A stretch of 64,000 nucleotides of DNA from Actinomadura opuntiae (GCF_030283205.1 NZ_JASNWF010000027.1:53368-117367), one strand, 5' to 3'. Positions 9,793-18,072 are shown, counted from the stretch's first letter. Notes: generated by a model from the sequence alone, not told the origin. Numbers and translations: made by a program.

Positions 9793-10086
9793 ATGACGCA
9801 TATTGTCGCCGACCTTGAAGCGTTCGAGCTTGCCGAAGCGCAGTTCAAGAAGGCGCTCGAAGCGTATGAGGAGATCCTTGAGCGCCTGGACCACGACCTT
9901 CGCGGATCGCTGGCGGAGTGGGCCGGGGACGCGCGTACCACGTACAACGCCGCGCACCAGGAGTGGGCAAGGAGCGCCAAGCTCATGTCCCGTGCGATAG
10001 CTGACTTCCACAGGGCGCTCCAGCGTGCGCATCGCAACTTCCGGGCCGCGCATGAGGCGCACCTACGGATGTGGCACGCGTCATGA
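9793..10086 (+). CDS. WXG100-family small protein, toxin cassette 1
   Basis: A 97-residue, entirely helical protein of the WXG100 (ESAT-6-like) type. The turn motif W-A-G lies mid-protein (L-A-E-W-A-G-D-A-R), flanked by two amphipathic helices. It resembles the protein at 14617, with which it shares the segment around L-A-E-W-x-G-D-A-R. Such proteins are substrates or partners of type VII (ESX) secretion; here it most likely pairs with the delivery protein encoded next, like the small helical partners of LXG effectors. Its stop overlaps the next start (ATGA). No ESX secretion machinery is encoded in this window. Confidence 0.82.
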   Translation: MTHIVADLEAFELAEAQFKKALEAYEEILERLDHDLRGSLAEWAGDARTTYNAAHQEWARSAKLMSRAIADFHRALQRAHRNFRAAHEAHLRMWHAS

Positions 10087-11435
10087 CGAAGATAGATGTG
10101 TCCCCCGCGGAGGCTGCGGCCGCAGCCCAGACCTTCGCCAAGGGCCAGACCGATCTCGGCGACATCTGGATGAAGCTGTATCTCGCGCTCAACTCATGCG
10201 GTGGCATGGCCGGGAACGACAAGCCGGCGCATACGTTTACTGGCAAGTACGACCCGGGCCTCAAAGCAGCCTGGAATTCTTTCGGTACGGCCGTCACGGT
10301 CCTGGGCGGCGTCGCAGTCGGCCTCAACCGCTCGGTGAACAACTACCTCAAGGCGGACCATCATTCGGCCATGCAGCGCAAGGGCATGCCGCACCACTAC
10401 TCCCTGCCCCGCATAGCCTCCACCATGTCGATGGCGTCCCCTGCTCCGGCGCTCGGAGCGGGGGATTCGCTGCTTCCCGGGTTCCTGGCCAAATACTGGC
10501 CCAACGGCCACCAGGACAAGCTTCATGGCGCCGCTCGCGCCTGGCGCGTGGCAGCTGATGAGATCGAGAGTCTCGCCCGCAGGCTGGGGTCGACCATCTA
10601 CAACATCACCGACACGGGGACCAAGGACTCGAAGGCGATATCCGACTATTGGGCGAAGGTCTACGCTCCCTGCAACGACCGGACCGTTCTCGCGGGCTTG
10701 TCGGAGCTGTGTCGCATATTGGGCAGCGCCTGCGACAACTTCGCGCAGGTCATCGATCACGCTCATTCCAACGTCGAACGGAAGCTGGCCGAAGCCGGCA
10801 TCGTCATAGGGCTGACCAGCCTCATTGCCGGTGGGCTCACGATCTTCACCGGCGGAGCCTCCGATGCCGGGGGCGCCGTCCTCGACGCAGCCGAAGCCGA
10901 AGCGATCCTCGGTCCGATCGAGGCCGAGACGGCCGCCGCGACAAGCGACGTTGCCACATCGATCTCGGAAGAACTGGTGGACGTGGTGGAGACGACCGCC
11001 GCGGAGACCCCCACCATCGAGTCGGTCGAGGCGGAGACGAGCGAACTCCAGGAGGCCGTTGAAGGGGAGCTGGCAGCCGAGGCGGACACCCCGTACAGCG
11101 GTAGGATGCTCAAGGTCAGTAAACCCGATCCGAACGCGGACCGGCTGGCCGAACGCATCGGTGGCGAATCGCGCGTCAGGTTCGAAAACGATCCTGCGGG
11201 CCGAGAATTCGACGCGGTCAGCAACAAGTACATCGCTCAGGACAAGCCTGCCGATTTTCAGGTCAACAAGAACTTTCGAAATCAGGCGAAGGCCACCTTC
11301 GAGGCCGCTAAGGGGACCGGGCGCGAAGTGTACTATCACTTCGATGGCCCTCCGCGACCGGGTGTCCTTGAGAAGCTGAATGAGTATGCCACGCGGTACG
11401 GTGTTGAATTGACAGTGGACACGAATCCCTACTGA
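10083..11435 (+). CDS. WXG-like polymorphic toxin with restriction-endonuclease-fold-like tip
   Basis: A 450-residue polymorphic toxin; the start is the ATG overlapping the partner stop. Residues 1-105 form a WXG100-like helical domain (G-G-M-A-G-N, later L-K-A-D-H-H-S), and residues 140-240 a second helical domain (K-Y-W-P, A-A-R-A-W, L-C-R-I-L). Then come a hydrophobic Gly-rich segment (about 243-270), an acidic Ala/Glu linker, and a compact C-terminal tip (about 355-450). The tip has E-F-D-A-V, D-K-P-A-D-F-Q-V, F-R-N-Q-A-K-A-T and Y-Y-H-F-D, which resembles the nuclease toxins of the restriction-endonuclease-fold group; this is from memory, not a search. The tip is less G+C rich than the body, as expected for exchangeable tips. 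The following gene encodes the likely immunity protein. Confidence 0.8.
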   Translation: MTKIDVSPAEAAAAAQTFAKGQTDLGDIWMKLYLALNSCGGMAGNDKPAHTFTGKYDPGLKAAWNSFGTAVTVLGGVAVGLNRSVNNYLKADHHSAMQRKGMPHHYSLPRIASTMSMASPAPALGAGDSLLPGFLAKYWPNGHQDKLHGAARAWRVAADEIESLARRLGSTIYNITDTGTKDSKAISDYWAKVYAPCNDRTVLAGLSELCRILGSACDNFAQVIDHAHSNVERKLAEAGIVIGLTSLIAGGLTIFTGGASDAGGAVLDAAEAEAILGPIEAETAAATSDVATSISEELVDVVETTAAETPTIESVEAETSELQEAVEGELAAEADTPYSGRMLKVSKPDPNADRLAERIGGESRVRFENDPAGREFDAVSNKYIAQDKPADFQVNKNFRNQAKATFEAAKGTGREVYYHFDGPPRPGVLEKLNEYATRYGVELTVDTNPY

Positions 11436-11445
11436 CGGAGGTCAG

Positions 11446-11844
11446 GTGTTCGAATATCACGGATGGGTGACCATACAGAGTTCCGCCGGAGACGAGGACG
11501 ACGAAGACGTCGTCGGTGCTCACAACACGGTCAGCGCGGTGGTGCGGGAGTCGGGCCTCGGAACCGGATCCGTCGAGTTGCGCATGGTGAACGGCATGAG
11601 TCAGTTGCGCGTCAGCGGGTTCGCGAACCATCGCGCGGGCGAGGGCCAAGAAATAATCGAGCTGTTCGGGCGCATCGGCAAGCTCGCCCCCGGCTCGTAC
11701 GGCCTCCTCTACTTCCGTGACGACGAGGACCGTGACGGGAAGGCCAACGAGTTCCAGGTCCTCGTCATGAAGCGCGGCACTGTTTCCCAGAACTCGGACC
11801 CGTTCCTCTCGCCGTGCGTTCCGGAGATCGAAGACGCCGATTGA
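11446..11844 (+). CDS. Imm7-like immunity protein
   Basis: A 132-residue protein opening with F-E-Y-H-G-W, the hallmark I associate with the Imm7 immunity family, and carrying a later segment G-S-Y-G-L-L-Y-F-R-D-D-E-D. The start is GTG with GGAG about five bases upstream, ten bases after the toxin stop. Acidic and cytoplasmic, it presumably binds and neutralises the toxin tip encoded just before. The position (toxin then immunity on one transcript) supports the pairing. The family name should be checked by profile search. Confidence 0.78.
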   Translation: MFEYHGWVTIQSSAGDEDDEDVVGAHNTVSAVVRESGLGTGSVELRMVNGMSQLRVSGFANHRAGEGQEIIELFGRIGKLAPGSYGLLYFRDDEDRDGKANEFQVLVMKRGTVSQNSDPFLSPCVPEIEDAD

Positions 11845-12385
11845 GATCGCCGGTGGTGGGAGAGCGCTCCCTACTTTTCCGGGTCTCGGCTGTCGCCGTT
11901 GCTGTGGGGCTCGCGACCGCCGGGACGATGGCGTACGGGATGCCGTCAAACGCTGGACGGGCCGCTCGCCGAAAGCAACGGCCGCCCCCACGCCGTTAAG
12001 GGCTCCGACCCGCGCCTCACCCTCCGAGCGGGCCGCCGGCGACCTGCAACTGCACCTCCCTGCGTCCATGCCCCGGGTGCGGTACATGACCAGGATCGAC
12101 TCCAACCCCTACTTCCTGCATTTTGCCCTCGCCATTCCCCGCTCGGGCGTCGCGAAGTTCGTCGCCGACAACGACCTGCAGCGCCTCCGCTGGAAACAGA
12201 GTGTCACGCTCGAAGTGCGCAATCTCCAGACGGTGGCCGGCGACCTCGGGCGCAGCCTGCCCGAAGGACCCACGACCAACGTGTGGACGAACGACGAGCA
12301 CGACCCGCACAGCCGCGTCATCGTCGAGGTCTACTTGAACAGCCAGACCTGCCAGGTGATCGGAACCTTCGCGGACTACGCGTAG
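11841..12385 (+). pseudogene. secreted protein gene with apparent frameshift
   Basis: A signal-peptide-like segment (L-L-F-R-V-S-A-V-A-V-A-V-G-L-A-T-A-G) is encoded in one frame from about 11841 (TTG, overlapping the immunity stop). Strong G/C third-position bias then switches frame near 11942-11955 and continues to a stop at 12385. The second part reads G-D-L-Q-L-H-L-P-A-S, then R-Y-M-T-R-I-D-S-N-P-Y-F-L and ends G-T-F-A-D-Y-A. Without the shift, only a 105-residue protein from ATG 12068 would be made, with no export signal. A single missing base around the CAAACG run would join the two parts. Either the gene is decaying or there is a sequencing error. No family was recognised; it may be a small secreted or lipoprotein-like factor attached to cassette 1. 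Confidence 0.55.
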
Positions 12386-12419
12386 CCCGGTCGGGCGGGT
12401 ACCGCCGGCACCACGCCTC

Positions 12420-14300
12420 TCAGTTCTCCTTGGCCATGAGTTGCACGCGGGCGATGATCTCCTTCAACTTGGCCGGCGGAGGCGTCTCCGTCCGCCGGGT
12501 CGCCTGGAAGTAGGTGTGCTCGCTCTTGCCGTCCGTGCCATGGCCGTCCGCGATGAGCTGCTTCTTCGTGGTCTCCCAGTCCTGCCACTCGTTCTTGAGG
12601 AAGTCCTCGAGCCTGTCGCGGAATACGGCGTACCTGGCCGCGACCGTCGTCTCGGGCCAGTCCTCCTCGTCCCCGCCGAGCAAGGACAGGAGTTTGCGGT
12701 TGAGGCGCGTTCCGTTGACGACCCGGTTGGCGCGCTTGTCCTCGGTGTCGTCGGCCTGGCTCTCCGCGTTGTGCCTGTCGCCGTCGAAGACCACGTAGGT
12801 CGGGATGCCGAGCGTGGTGAGGATCGCGTACGGCAGCCGGAGGTTCTGTTTTCCCTCCCCGCTCACCACCATGATCCCGTTGGTGTTCAGCGGGTCTTCA
12901 CGGAAGCCGCAGCCTTCGAGAACGCCCTTGTCCGTGACGCCCTCCACCAGGACGACCGCGCGGGCGAACATGGCCTCCGGCATGTCCGTCAGGTAGGCCC
13001 GAGCGATCTGGCGAGCGAGGTCCGCGTCGCTGATCCGCATCCCGAGCACGTCCTTGACGGCCTGCTGCGTGGTGGAGTGGACGCGGACGGACGGGGCGCC
13101 GTCCTCCTGCGTACGGGTCATGCGGCGGATCTGGTGAAAGCCGTCCGTCTCCAGGAAGTACGGGCTGTGCGTGGCATACGAGATCTGGATGCCGCGCTCC
13201 TGCTCGGCGGCGAGCCTCCGGAGCACCGACGCGAACGTCCTGGCCTGGACGGGATGCTGGAACAGCTCCGGCTCCTCGATCGCCAGGAACACCGTCCGGC
13301 TCGCCTCGGCCGCCTTCCGCTCCGCCAGTACCCGCAGCGCCGTGATGAGCACCGCGCGCTGGAAACCATGGCCCTGCTGGTCGACACGGGTGCTGGCCGT
13401 GCCGTCCTCGACCGAGACCTGGAACAGGGGCTGCGGCACCCGCAGTTCCGGGATGTGCGAGCTGACGCGCAGCCTGCGGCCCCGGGTGAACTGCTCCACC
13501 TCGCGGGTCAGCTCGTCCGAGAGCTCGTCCAGCTGCGCCTCGAAGTGCTCGGCGTGGATCTTGCCGCGATCGTCGTTGAACACCGCCTGGAGATCGAGCA
13601 GATCCCGCTCGGCCTGGGTGCGGTCGACGGCCTGGTCCATGATCCGGCCGATGATCGACCCCTTCGCGTCGCGGCCCTCCTCGACCGCCCGCAGGTCCGC
13701 GCTGACGAAGACGTAGTCGAACAGCCCGGTCATCTTCGCCTGACCGGCGAAGCCGAAGAAATGGGTGTCGGCGGGAAGCTCCGTCGCTTCGAGTTCGTCC
13801 CGGTGGTCGTCCTCCCACGCGGACAACGCCTCCTCGACGGCCTTGGCGCTTCCGGCGGCCGGAAGGCCGAGTTCGGGACGCGCCTCGCACAGAGCCTTGT
13901 ACCTCCTGCGCTGCTCCATGGCGCCCGTGGCCCGCCGGATCTCATCGAACGGCGGGTACGCCAAGGCATGTCCCGACAGCTTGTCGGTCCCGTCCTCCCA
14001 GCGTCGCCAGAGCCGGACGGTCTCGGCACTGCCGGCCGCGTACTTGCCCAGGTGGGCCCGGTCCAGGTCGGTGAGGTCGCCGAACTCGACCTCCACGCTG
14101 ATCTGCCTGTCCTCGGCTCCCGCCCACACGTCCTCCTCCGTGAGCGTCTGCGCCGTCCCGTTGAAGAACCAGTCCAGCGCCCGCAGGACCGCCGACTTGC
14201 CCACGCCGTTCGGCCCGATGAACGTCGTGATGCCGTCGAAGCGGATGTCCACGTCCCGCAGACACCGATAGTTCTTGATCGCCACCCGTTGGATCCGCAC
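12420..14300 (-). CDS. OLD-family ATP-dependent endonuclease (AAA + TOPRIM)
   Basis: A 626-residue overcoming-lysogenization-defect (OLD) nuclease. The ABC-type ATPase half has Walker A GPNGVGKS (residues 29-36), a signature-like Q-Q-G-H-G-F-Q-R (308-315), Walker B/D-loop I-E-E-P-E-L-F-Q-H-P (341-350) and the switch region A-T-H-S-P. The C-terminal TOPRIM domain has the acidic residues L-V-E-G-V-T-D (E453) and F-D-G-D (D506, D508) expected for metal-dependent DNA cleavage. The start is GTG with GGTGAGG about seven bases upstream. No GajB-like helicase or reverse transcriptase is adjacent, so it looks like a stand-alone class 1 OLD rather than Gabija. It lies in antisense orientation between the two toxin cassettes and is likely an independent anti-phage module. 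Confidence 0.9.
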   Translation of the reverse strand: MRIQRVAIKNYRCLRDVDIRFDGITTFIGPNGVGKSAVLRALDWFFNGTAQTLTEEDVWAGAEDRQISVEVEFGDLTDLDRAHLGKYAAGSAETVRLWRRWEDGTDKLSGHALAYPPFDEIRRATGAMEQRRRYKALCEARPELGLPAAGSAKAVEEALSAWEDDHRDELEATELPADTHFFGFAGQAKMTGLFDYVFVSADLRAVEEGRDAKGSIIGRIMDQAVDRTQAERDLLDLQAVFNDDRGKIHAEHFEAQLDELSDELTREVEQFTRGRRLRVSSHIPELRVPQPLFQVSVEDGTASTRVDQQGHGFQRAVLITALRVLAERKAAEASRTVFLAIEEPELFQHPVQARTFASVLRRLAAEQERGIQISYATHSPYFLETDGFHQIRRMTRTQEDGAPSVRVHSTTQQAVKDVLGMRISDADLARQIARAYLTDMPEAMFARAVVLVEGVTDKGVLEGCGFREDPLNTNGIMVVSGEGKQNLRLPYAILTTLGIPTYVVFDGDRHNAESQADDTEDKRANRVVNGTRLNRKLLSLLGGDEEDWPETTVAARYAVFRDRLEDFLKNEWQDWETTKKQLIADGHGTDGKSEHTYFQATRRTETPPPAKLKEIIARVQLMAKEN

Positions 14301-14616
14301 CCATGAACCTCACCGTTCACACCCGTCCCACCGCAACCGAAATTCGCTGACTGGCCGGACCGTGCCGATGTCAGGAACCTGCGGAACGAACGAGGCGCCT
14401 CGGACGTCTCGGCGTAACCGGCCGGTAGGCGAGCGGCTCCGCGCGCGGCGGGCTCCTGCCCGTCCGGCATACGATGCTCGCGGAGGAGGCCCCTTCCCTG
14501 GCGCTCTCGACATAATGGTTGACCGTCTTGGACAGCTCGTCTTACCCCTGGGCCGGACAACGCTATCGTTGCCATTGTCGTTCTGGAGTAGGTTGACGGG
14601 CCGGGTGGAGCTGTCC
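14301..14616. other. divergent intergenic region upstream of toxin cassette 2
   Basis: About 315 bases between the OLD nuclease start (minus) and the second WXG100 gene (plus). It is less G+C rich near the right end. A TTGACC at 14519 with TTACCC 17 bases later is a weak promoter candidate for cassette 2. No gene is seen. Confidence 0.4.
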
Positions 14617-14907
14617 ATGTCTGTGATCAAGGCGGAGTTCGCGACGTTCACTGATGCTGAACGCGCCTTCCGCGAAGCGCTGCGCCAGTACGAGCGGATC
14701 CTGCAAACTCTCAGCGCTGACTTGACAAAGTCCCTCGCCGAATGGGATGGCGACGCCAGGAGCACCTACAACGCGGCGCACGAGCGGTGGGAACGGGGCG
14801 CTCGCGAAATGCATGAAGAGCTGACGCGACTGCATGGCGCCATTGTGCGGGCACATCGGAACTTCCGCAGTTCCAGCAGCACCAACGTGCGGATGTGGTC
14901 GGCTTGA
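14617..14907 (+). CDS. WXG100-family small protein, toxin cassette 2
   Basis: A 96-residue helical WXG100-type protein (W-D-G at the turn) clearly paralogous to the one at 9793: both have L-A-E-W-x-G-D-A-R and Y-N-A-A-H, an R-A-H-R-N-F-R segment and the ending R-M-W. The ATG at 14617 is chosen because the homologous protein starts there; the open frame runs further upstream without support. It probably acts as partner or co-secreted subunit for the toxin that follows, whose start overlaps its stop. Secretion would need an ESX apparatus elsewhere in the genome. Confidence 0.82.
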   Translation: MSVIKAEFATFTDAERAFREALRQYERILQTLSADLTKSLAEWDGDARSTYNAAHERWERGAREMHEELTRLHGAIVRAHRNFRSSSSTNVRMWSA

Positions 14908-16181
14908 GCAAGGTCCTGATCGACACGGCCCTGGTCCAGGAGGCGGCCGGACGCGTCGCCGCCTCGCAGAACGGGATCGGAGTCGTCTGGGAGAACCTCG
15001 GCGGGGCGCTGGCGACCACGCATGGCATGGCGGGCAACCCGGGCAAGGATCGAGCGGCCGCCAGGTTCGTCGCCGCCTACAAGCCCGCGGTCGAGGCCGC
15101 ATGGCGCGGATTCGCCGCCCTGCACCGATCCGTCGGTGACATGTCGCGCGGGCTGACCCAGACGGCCCGCAACCACATCAAGGCCGATCGCAGCTCCGTC
15201 ATCAACGGCCGTTTCTCCATGGTTCCCCAGCAGCAAGGATCCTTTCTGGACCAGATGCTGCACGGTAAGGTCTCCGGCCCGCTGAACGTGGCGCCGCCTC
15301 CGCCGGCGGCCGGCCCCGGCAAGTCACCGCCCAAATCGCTGCTGGAGAGCCTCACCGGCATCAGCTTCGACCCTTTCGACATCTCCGAGTTCTGGCCCAC
15401 GGCGGATCCCTTCGCTCTCGAGGTGGCCGCCCGCGCCTGGCAGACCGCTCACAACACGCTCAGCGGAGCGCAGGGCCCGCTCGCGGCCGAGGTCGAGAAG
15501 GTCGCCGGACACAGCGACGCGCCCGACATAGCGGCGTTCGGCGACTACTGGAAGCGGCTGGACGGCCGTCCGGCCTCCCTGCTCGAGGCCCTGCCCCAAC
15601 TCTGTGCGGGTATGGCGCGGGCTTGCGACAAGTACGCCGGCGCCGTCCAAGCCGCCCAGGTGCAGCTGAACGACGCCGCACCGAACCCCGTCGCGGCACT
15701 CGTCGAGACCGCCACGATCCGCGCGGCCATGGCGGCGGCTGCGGGCAGGCTCCTCCAGAGCGTCTCCGTGATCGCCACCGGGGCTCTCGCCGAACACCTC
15801 GTCACTTCGGTCACCACGGGTGCCGCCAACGCCCCGAACCTGCGGATCCTCGAAGCCGAGACGGAGCACCCGAACGGCGTCTACGAACCCAGCGGAAAGC
15901 ACAAGCCCACGAACACCAGGGCGCGCCGCGGCGGCGAGAACTCGAAGGAGCCTGAGGACGGCCAATCCGCGCTGGACGATTCCGTGCAAGTCAAAGACAC
16001 CTCTCCGCGCAGGGTCGGATACGATGAGGAAAGCGGAGAGATAGTGGTGCTGGATCAGACCAGCGATGGGGTATTCCATGGCCATGTCAGGTCGTGGGAG
16101 GGGCTCGACCAGGCCATGCGCAACGCACTCGTCAAATCGGGTATGTTCAACCGCCGCGGCAAATACATTGGGAGGCAATAG
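14904..16181 (+). CDS. WXG-like polymorphic toxin, uncharacterised C-terminal tip
   Basis: A 425-residue paralogue of the cassette 1 toxin in its delivery part: WXG-like domain at 1-100 (T-H-G-M-A-G-N, I-K-A-D-R-S-S), a Pro-rich linker, a second helical domain at about 150-250 (E-F-W-P, A-A-R-A-W, A-C-D-K-Y-A) and an Ala-rich hydrophobic stretch. TTG 14904 (TTGA overlap) is preferred because it aligns with the ATGA start of cassette 1; GTG 14895 is the alternative. The last ~60 residues form a different tip (G-Y-D-E-E-S-G-E-I-V-V, H-G-H-V-R-S-W, ending R-R-G-K-Y-I-G). I cannot assign it firmly; a small RNase-like toxin is plausible. The tip and the linker before it are less G+C rich than the body. 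Confidence 0.75.
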   Translation: MSKVLIDTALVQEAAGRVAASQNGIGVVWENLGGALATTHGMAGNPGKDRAAARFVAAYKPAVEAAWRGFAALHRSVGDMSRGLTQTARNHIKADRSSVINGRFSMVPQQQGSFLDQMLHGKVSGPLNVAPPPPAAGPGKSPPKSLLESLTGISFDPFDISEFWPTADPFALEVAARAWQTAHNTLSGAQGPLAAEVEKVAGHSDAPDIAAFGDYWKRLDGRPASLLEALPQLCAGMARACDKYAGAVQAAQVQLNDAAPNPVAALVETATIRAAMAAAAGRLLQSVSVIATGALAEHLVTSVTTGAANAPNLRILEAETEHPNGVYEPSGKHKPTNTRARRGGENSKEPEDGQSALDDSVQVKDTSPRRVGYDEESGEIVVLDQTSDGVFHGHVRSWEGLDQAMRNALVKSGMFNRRGKYIGRQ

Positions 16182-16826
16182 GTGCGCTACGAGAGCCTTG
16201 AGCCGATTGAGCGCGAAGCGGTCGAGTCTGCATTGAGAGAAGGCGATGTCCGCACCATCGTCGCGGGCATCGATTACCTGTCGAACTCGGAACAGGACCG
16301 GGAATCGGTGCTGGATCTGCTGATGCGATGCATCGGACACGCGGCGCCGGAGGTCCGCGGGGCCGCGGCCCGAGGCATGGGCAACCTGGTCCGCCTTCAT
16401 CCGGACATGCCGATCGACGACATCGTCGCCGCCCTGCGAGAGCGACTGGCGGACGCTGAGATCGCGCCCTACGTCGAAGACGCCCTCGCCGACGTCGAGA
16501 CGGCACATCGAAGGAGCGTCGGCGATCCGCGCGGTGAGCTCGTCGACAGCGTGCAGAAGATCGCGGACGGGAGAGTCGGCGACCTGACGGAGACACTGGT
16601 GCCGCTGGGGCCGCGGTTGGAGGCGGAGTTGGCATCGCCTGTCTCGGACGTCTTCCGCAATCAACGCGAGAAGGCCGAGGTGGCGAACCTCCTCTCGGCC
16701 CTGGACGCCGTCCTGGACGCGAGCCCTCCCGGCGCCACCGATATCGAGGTGTTGCGGGACCCGGGCTGGAGCCGCGTTGTCGATGCAGCCAAGAGCGCGC
16801 TTGCGGAACTCAGCCGCCCGTCGTGA
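16182..16826 (+). CDS. HEAT-repeat-type immunity protein for cassette 2
   Basis: A 214-residue protein starting at GTG directly after the toxin stop, with GGGAGG seven bases upstream. Residues 1-108 look like short helical HEAT repeats (R-Y-E-S-L-E-P-I-E-R-E-A-V at the start; V-R-G-A-A-A-R-G-M-G-N-L; I-V-A-A-L-R-E-R-L). Such small HEAT proteins commonly follow polymorphic toxins as immunity proteins. The second half (about 115-214) is another helical domain I do not recognise and is not needed in the usual ~110-residue version. It may be a fusion with a second immunity protein whose toxin is absent. The function is inferred from position and fold. Confidence 0.65.
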   Translation: MRYESLEPIEREAVESALREGDVRTIVAGIDYLSNSEQDRESVLDLLMRCIGHAAPEVRGAAARGMGNLVRLHPDMPIDDIVAALRERLADAEIAPYVEDALADVETAHRRSVGDPRGELVDSVQKIADGRVGDLTETLVPLGPRLEAELASPVSDVFRNQREKAEVANLLSALDAVLDASPPGATDIEVLRDPGWSRVVDAAKSALAELSRPS

Positions 16827-16862
16827 CCGCATCGGTGCGGTGCCGGCGCGGGCGGCGGGCCG

Positions 16863-17381
16863 TCACGACGGGAACAACGAAGCAACGAGAGGGCGGAGCC
16901 GGACCGACATCTCGGCCGGTATCTCGCCGGGCCCGCACCAGCGCGCCTCGAGGATCTCCGCCGGATCGAGTTCGATCCGCCCGCCCGTGACGCGGGCTTC
17001 GTAGTACGCCTCCACACGGTGCCTGAAACCACTGGCGAGCCGGAGCGGAGGCCCGTCGACCCGCACCTCCAGCGAGGTCTCCTCCCGGATCTCGCGGGCC
17101 ACGCCGTCCTCCAGCCGCTCGCCCGCGTTCACGTACCCGCCCGGCAGCCCCCACGCACGGTACTCCGGCCAGAGCCGGTGCCGCAGCAGCAGGATCCGGC
17201 CCTCCTCATCCCGGACGACCCCCGCCGCGTAAACCAGGAAGGTCTGGTGCCGCAGCCGGGTGAGCCGCCACTGCGCGCGGCCGCCCAACCGCTTCCACAC
17301 GCCGGCGAGCAGCCGGTGCGCCCCGCCCCGGAGGCGCCACGCGCCCGGCGGGATCGTCGTCTTCACGAGATCAAAGCCCAT
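16863..17381 (-). CDS. Nudix hydrolase
   Basis: A 172-residue Nudix-fold pyrophosphohydrolase. The Nudix box runs from G-G-Y-V-N-A-G-E to R-E-I-R-E-E-T-S-L, matching GX5EX7REUXEE; the usual Gly near the end is Ser. The conserved catalytic glutamates (R-E-x-x-E-E) are present. An N-terminal extension of about 45 basic, hydrophobic residues precedes the core. It hydrolyses nucleoside diphosphate-linked substrates; which one cannot be read from the sequence. It is convergent with the cassette 2 immunity gene, 36 bases away, and transcribed alone. A role in defence is possible but unsupported. Confidence 0.85.
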   Translation of the reverse strand: MGFDLVKTTIPPGAWRLRGGAHRLLAGVWKRLGGRAQWRLTRLRHQTFLVYAAGVVRDEEGRILLLRHRLWPEYRAWGLPGGYVNAGERLEDGVAREIREETSLEVRVDGPPLRLASGFRHRVEAYYEARVTGGRIELDPAEILEARWCGPGEIPAEMSVRLRPLVASLFPS

Positions 17382-17628
17382 TCCTGGTCGTCGGTGCCGA
17401 ACACCGCGTCTGAAATCGGGGGTTACAGGCCGATATTAGTGGCGCGATGCCATCGGAACTCCCGCACGTTCCATTCCCGTGAATCGTGCTCCCGTGCGTG
17501 CGGGATCTGAACGTTCACGGCCTGGGCGTGCAAATGCGCGGACGGGCGCCGATAACGCGTGCACGCCTCGCCACCTGCTGTGACGATGAACGCCGTACAA
17601 CCGGTGAACACTTCCAGTGAGGTGCACG

Positions 17629-18072
17629 ATGTTCCCCGCCATTCCCCTCTTCCCCACGGCGCCCGACGTGCAGCGCTGGCGGCGGCCGTTCCCCGGCACG
17701 CCCGACCAGGCCGCGGCCGTCCGCCGCTTCACCAGCATGCTCCTGGCAGGCTGCCCAGTGCTCGACGACATCCTGCTCACCGTCGACGAGCTGGTCGTCA
17801 ACGCGCTGCGCCACACCAAGTCCGGGCGGCCCGGCGGCGCCTTCACAGTGGAGATCGCTCACTGGGACGGCGCGGTCACCGTCGCCGTCACCGACGAGGG
17901 CGCGGCATGCGAACCGACCGTCACCGAGGCCGCCGACGACGCCGAATCCGGGCGCGGCCTGCGCACCGTGTCGCTGATCGCCACCGGCTGGGGCTGGTTC
18001 GGCAACGACCGCTCCCGCACCGTCGCGGCGCTCTTCGCGCCCGCCGCCGACTCCCTGTGCGAGGCCGCGTGA
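17629..18072 (+). CDS. ATP-binding protein of the anti-sigma (RsbW/HATPase) type
   Basis: A 147-residue GHKL-fold protein like the many small ATP-binding regulators of Streptomyces and relatives. The N-box is V-D-E-L-V-V-N-A-L-R-H-T, G1 is V-T-D-E-G-A, and G2 is S-G-R-G-L-R-T-V. Residues 1-25 have the P-G-T-P-D-Q-A-A-A-V-R-R-F start typical of the family. ATG 17629 is preferred because GAGG lies six bases upstream; GTG 17617 is four codons earlier. Family members are serine-kinase-like anti-sigma factors or have lost that role. The stop overlaps the next gene by GTGA, so the two products probably work together. Confidence 0.85.
   Translation: MFPAIPLFPTAPDVQRWRRPFPGTPDQAAAVRRFTSMLLAGCPVLDDILLTVDELVVNALRHTKSGRPGGAFTVEIAHWDGAVTVAVTDEGAACEPTVTEAADDAESGRGLRTVSLIATGWGWFGNDRSRTVAALFAPAADSLCEAA

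Noticed and set aside
12420..14300. Gabija system
   Set aside because: The nuclease resembles GajA in layout, but no GajB-type UvrD helicase is adjacent; the nearest SF1 helicase is 4.5 kb away, on the other strand and of Upf1/Dna2 type.
9793..16826. A complete ESX/type VII secretion locus
   Set aside because: Only WXG100 partners and effectors are present; no EccB, EccC, EccD, EccE or mycosin genes.
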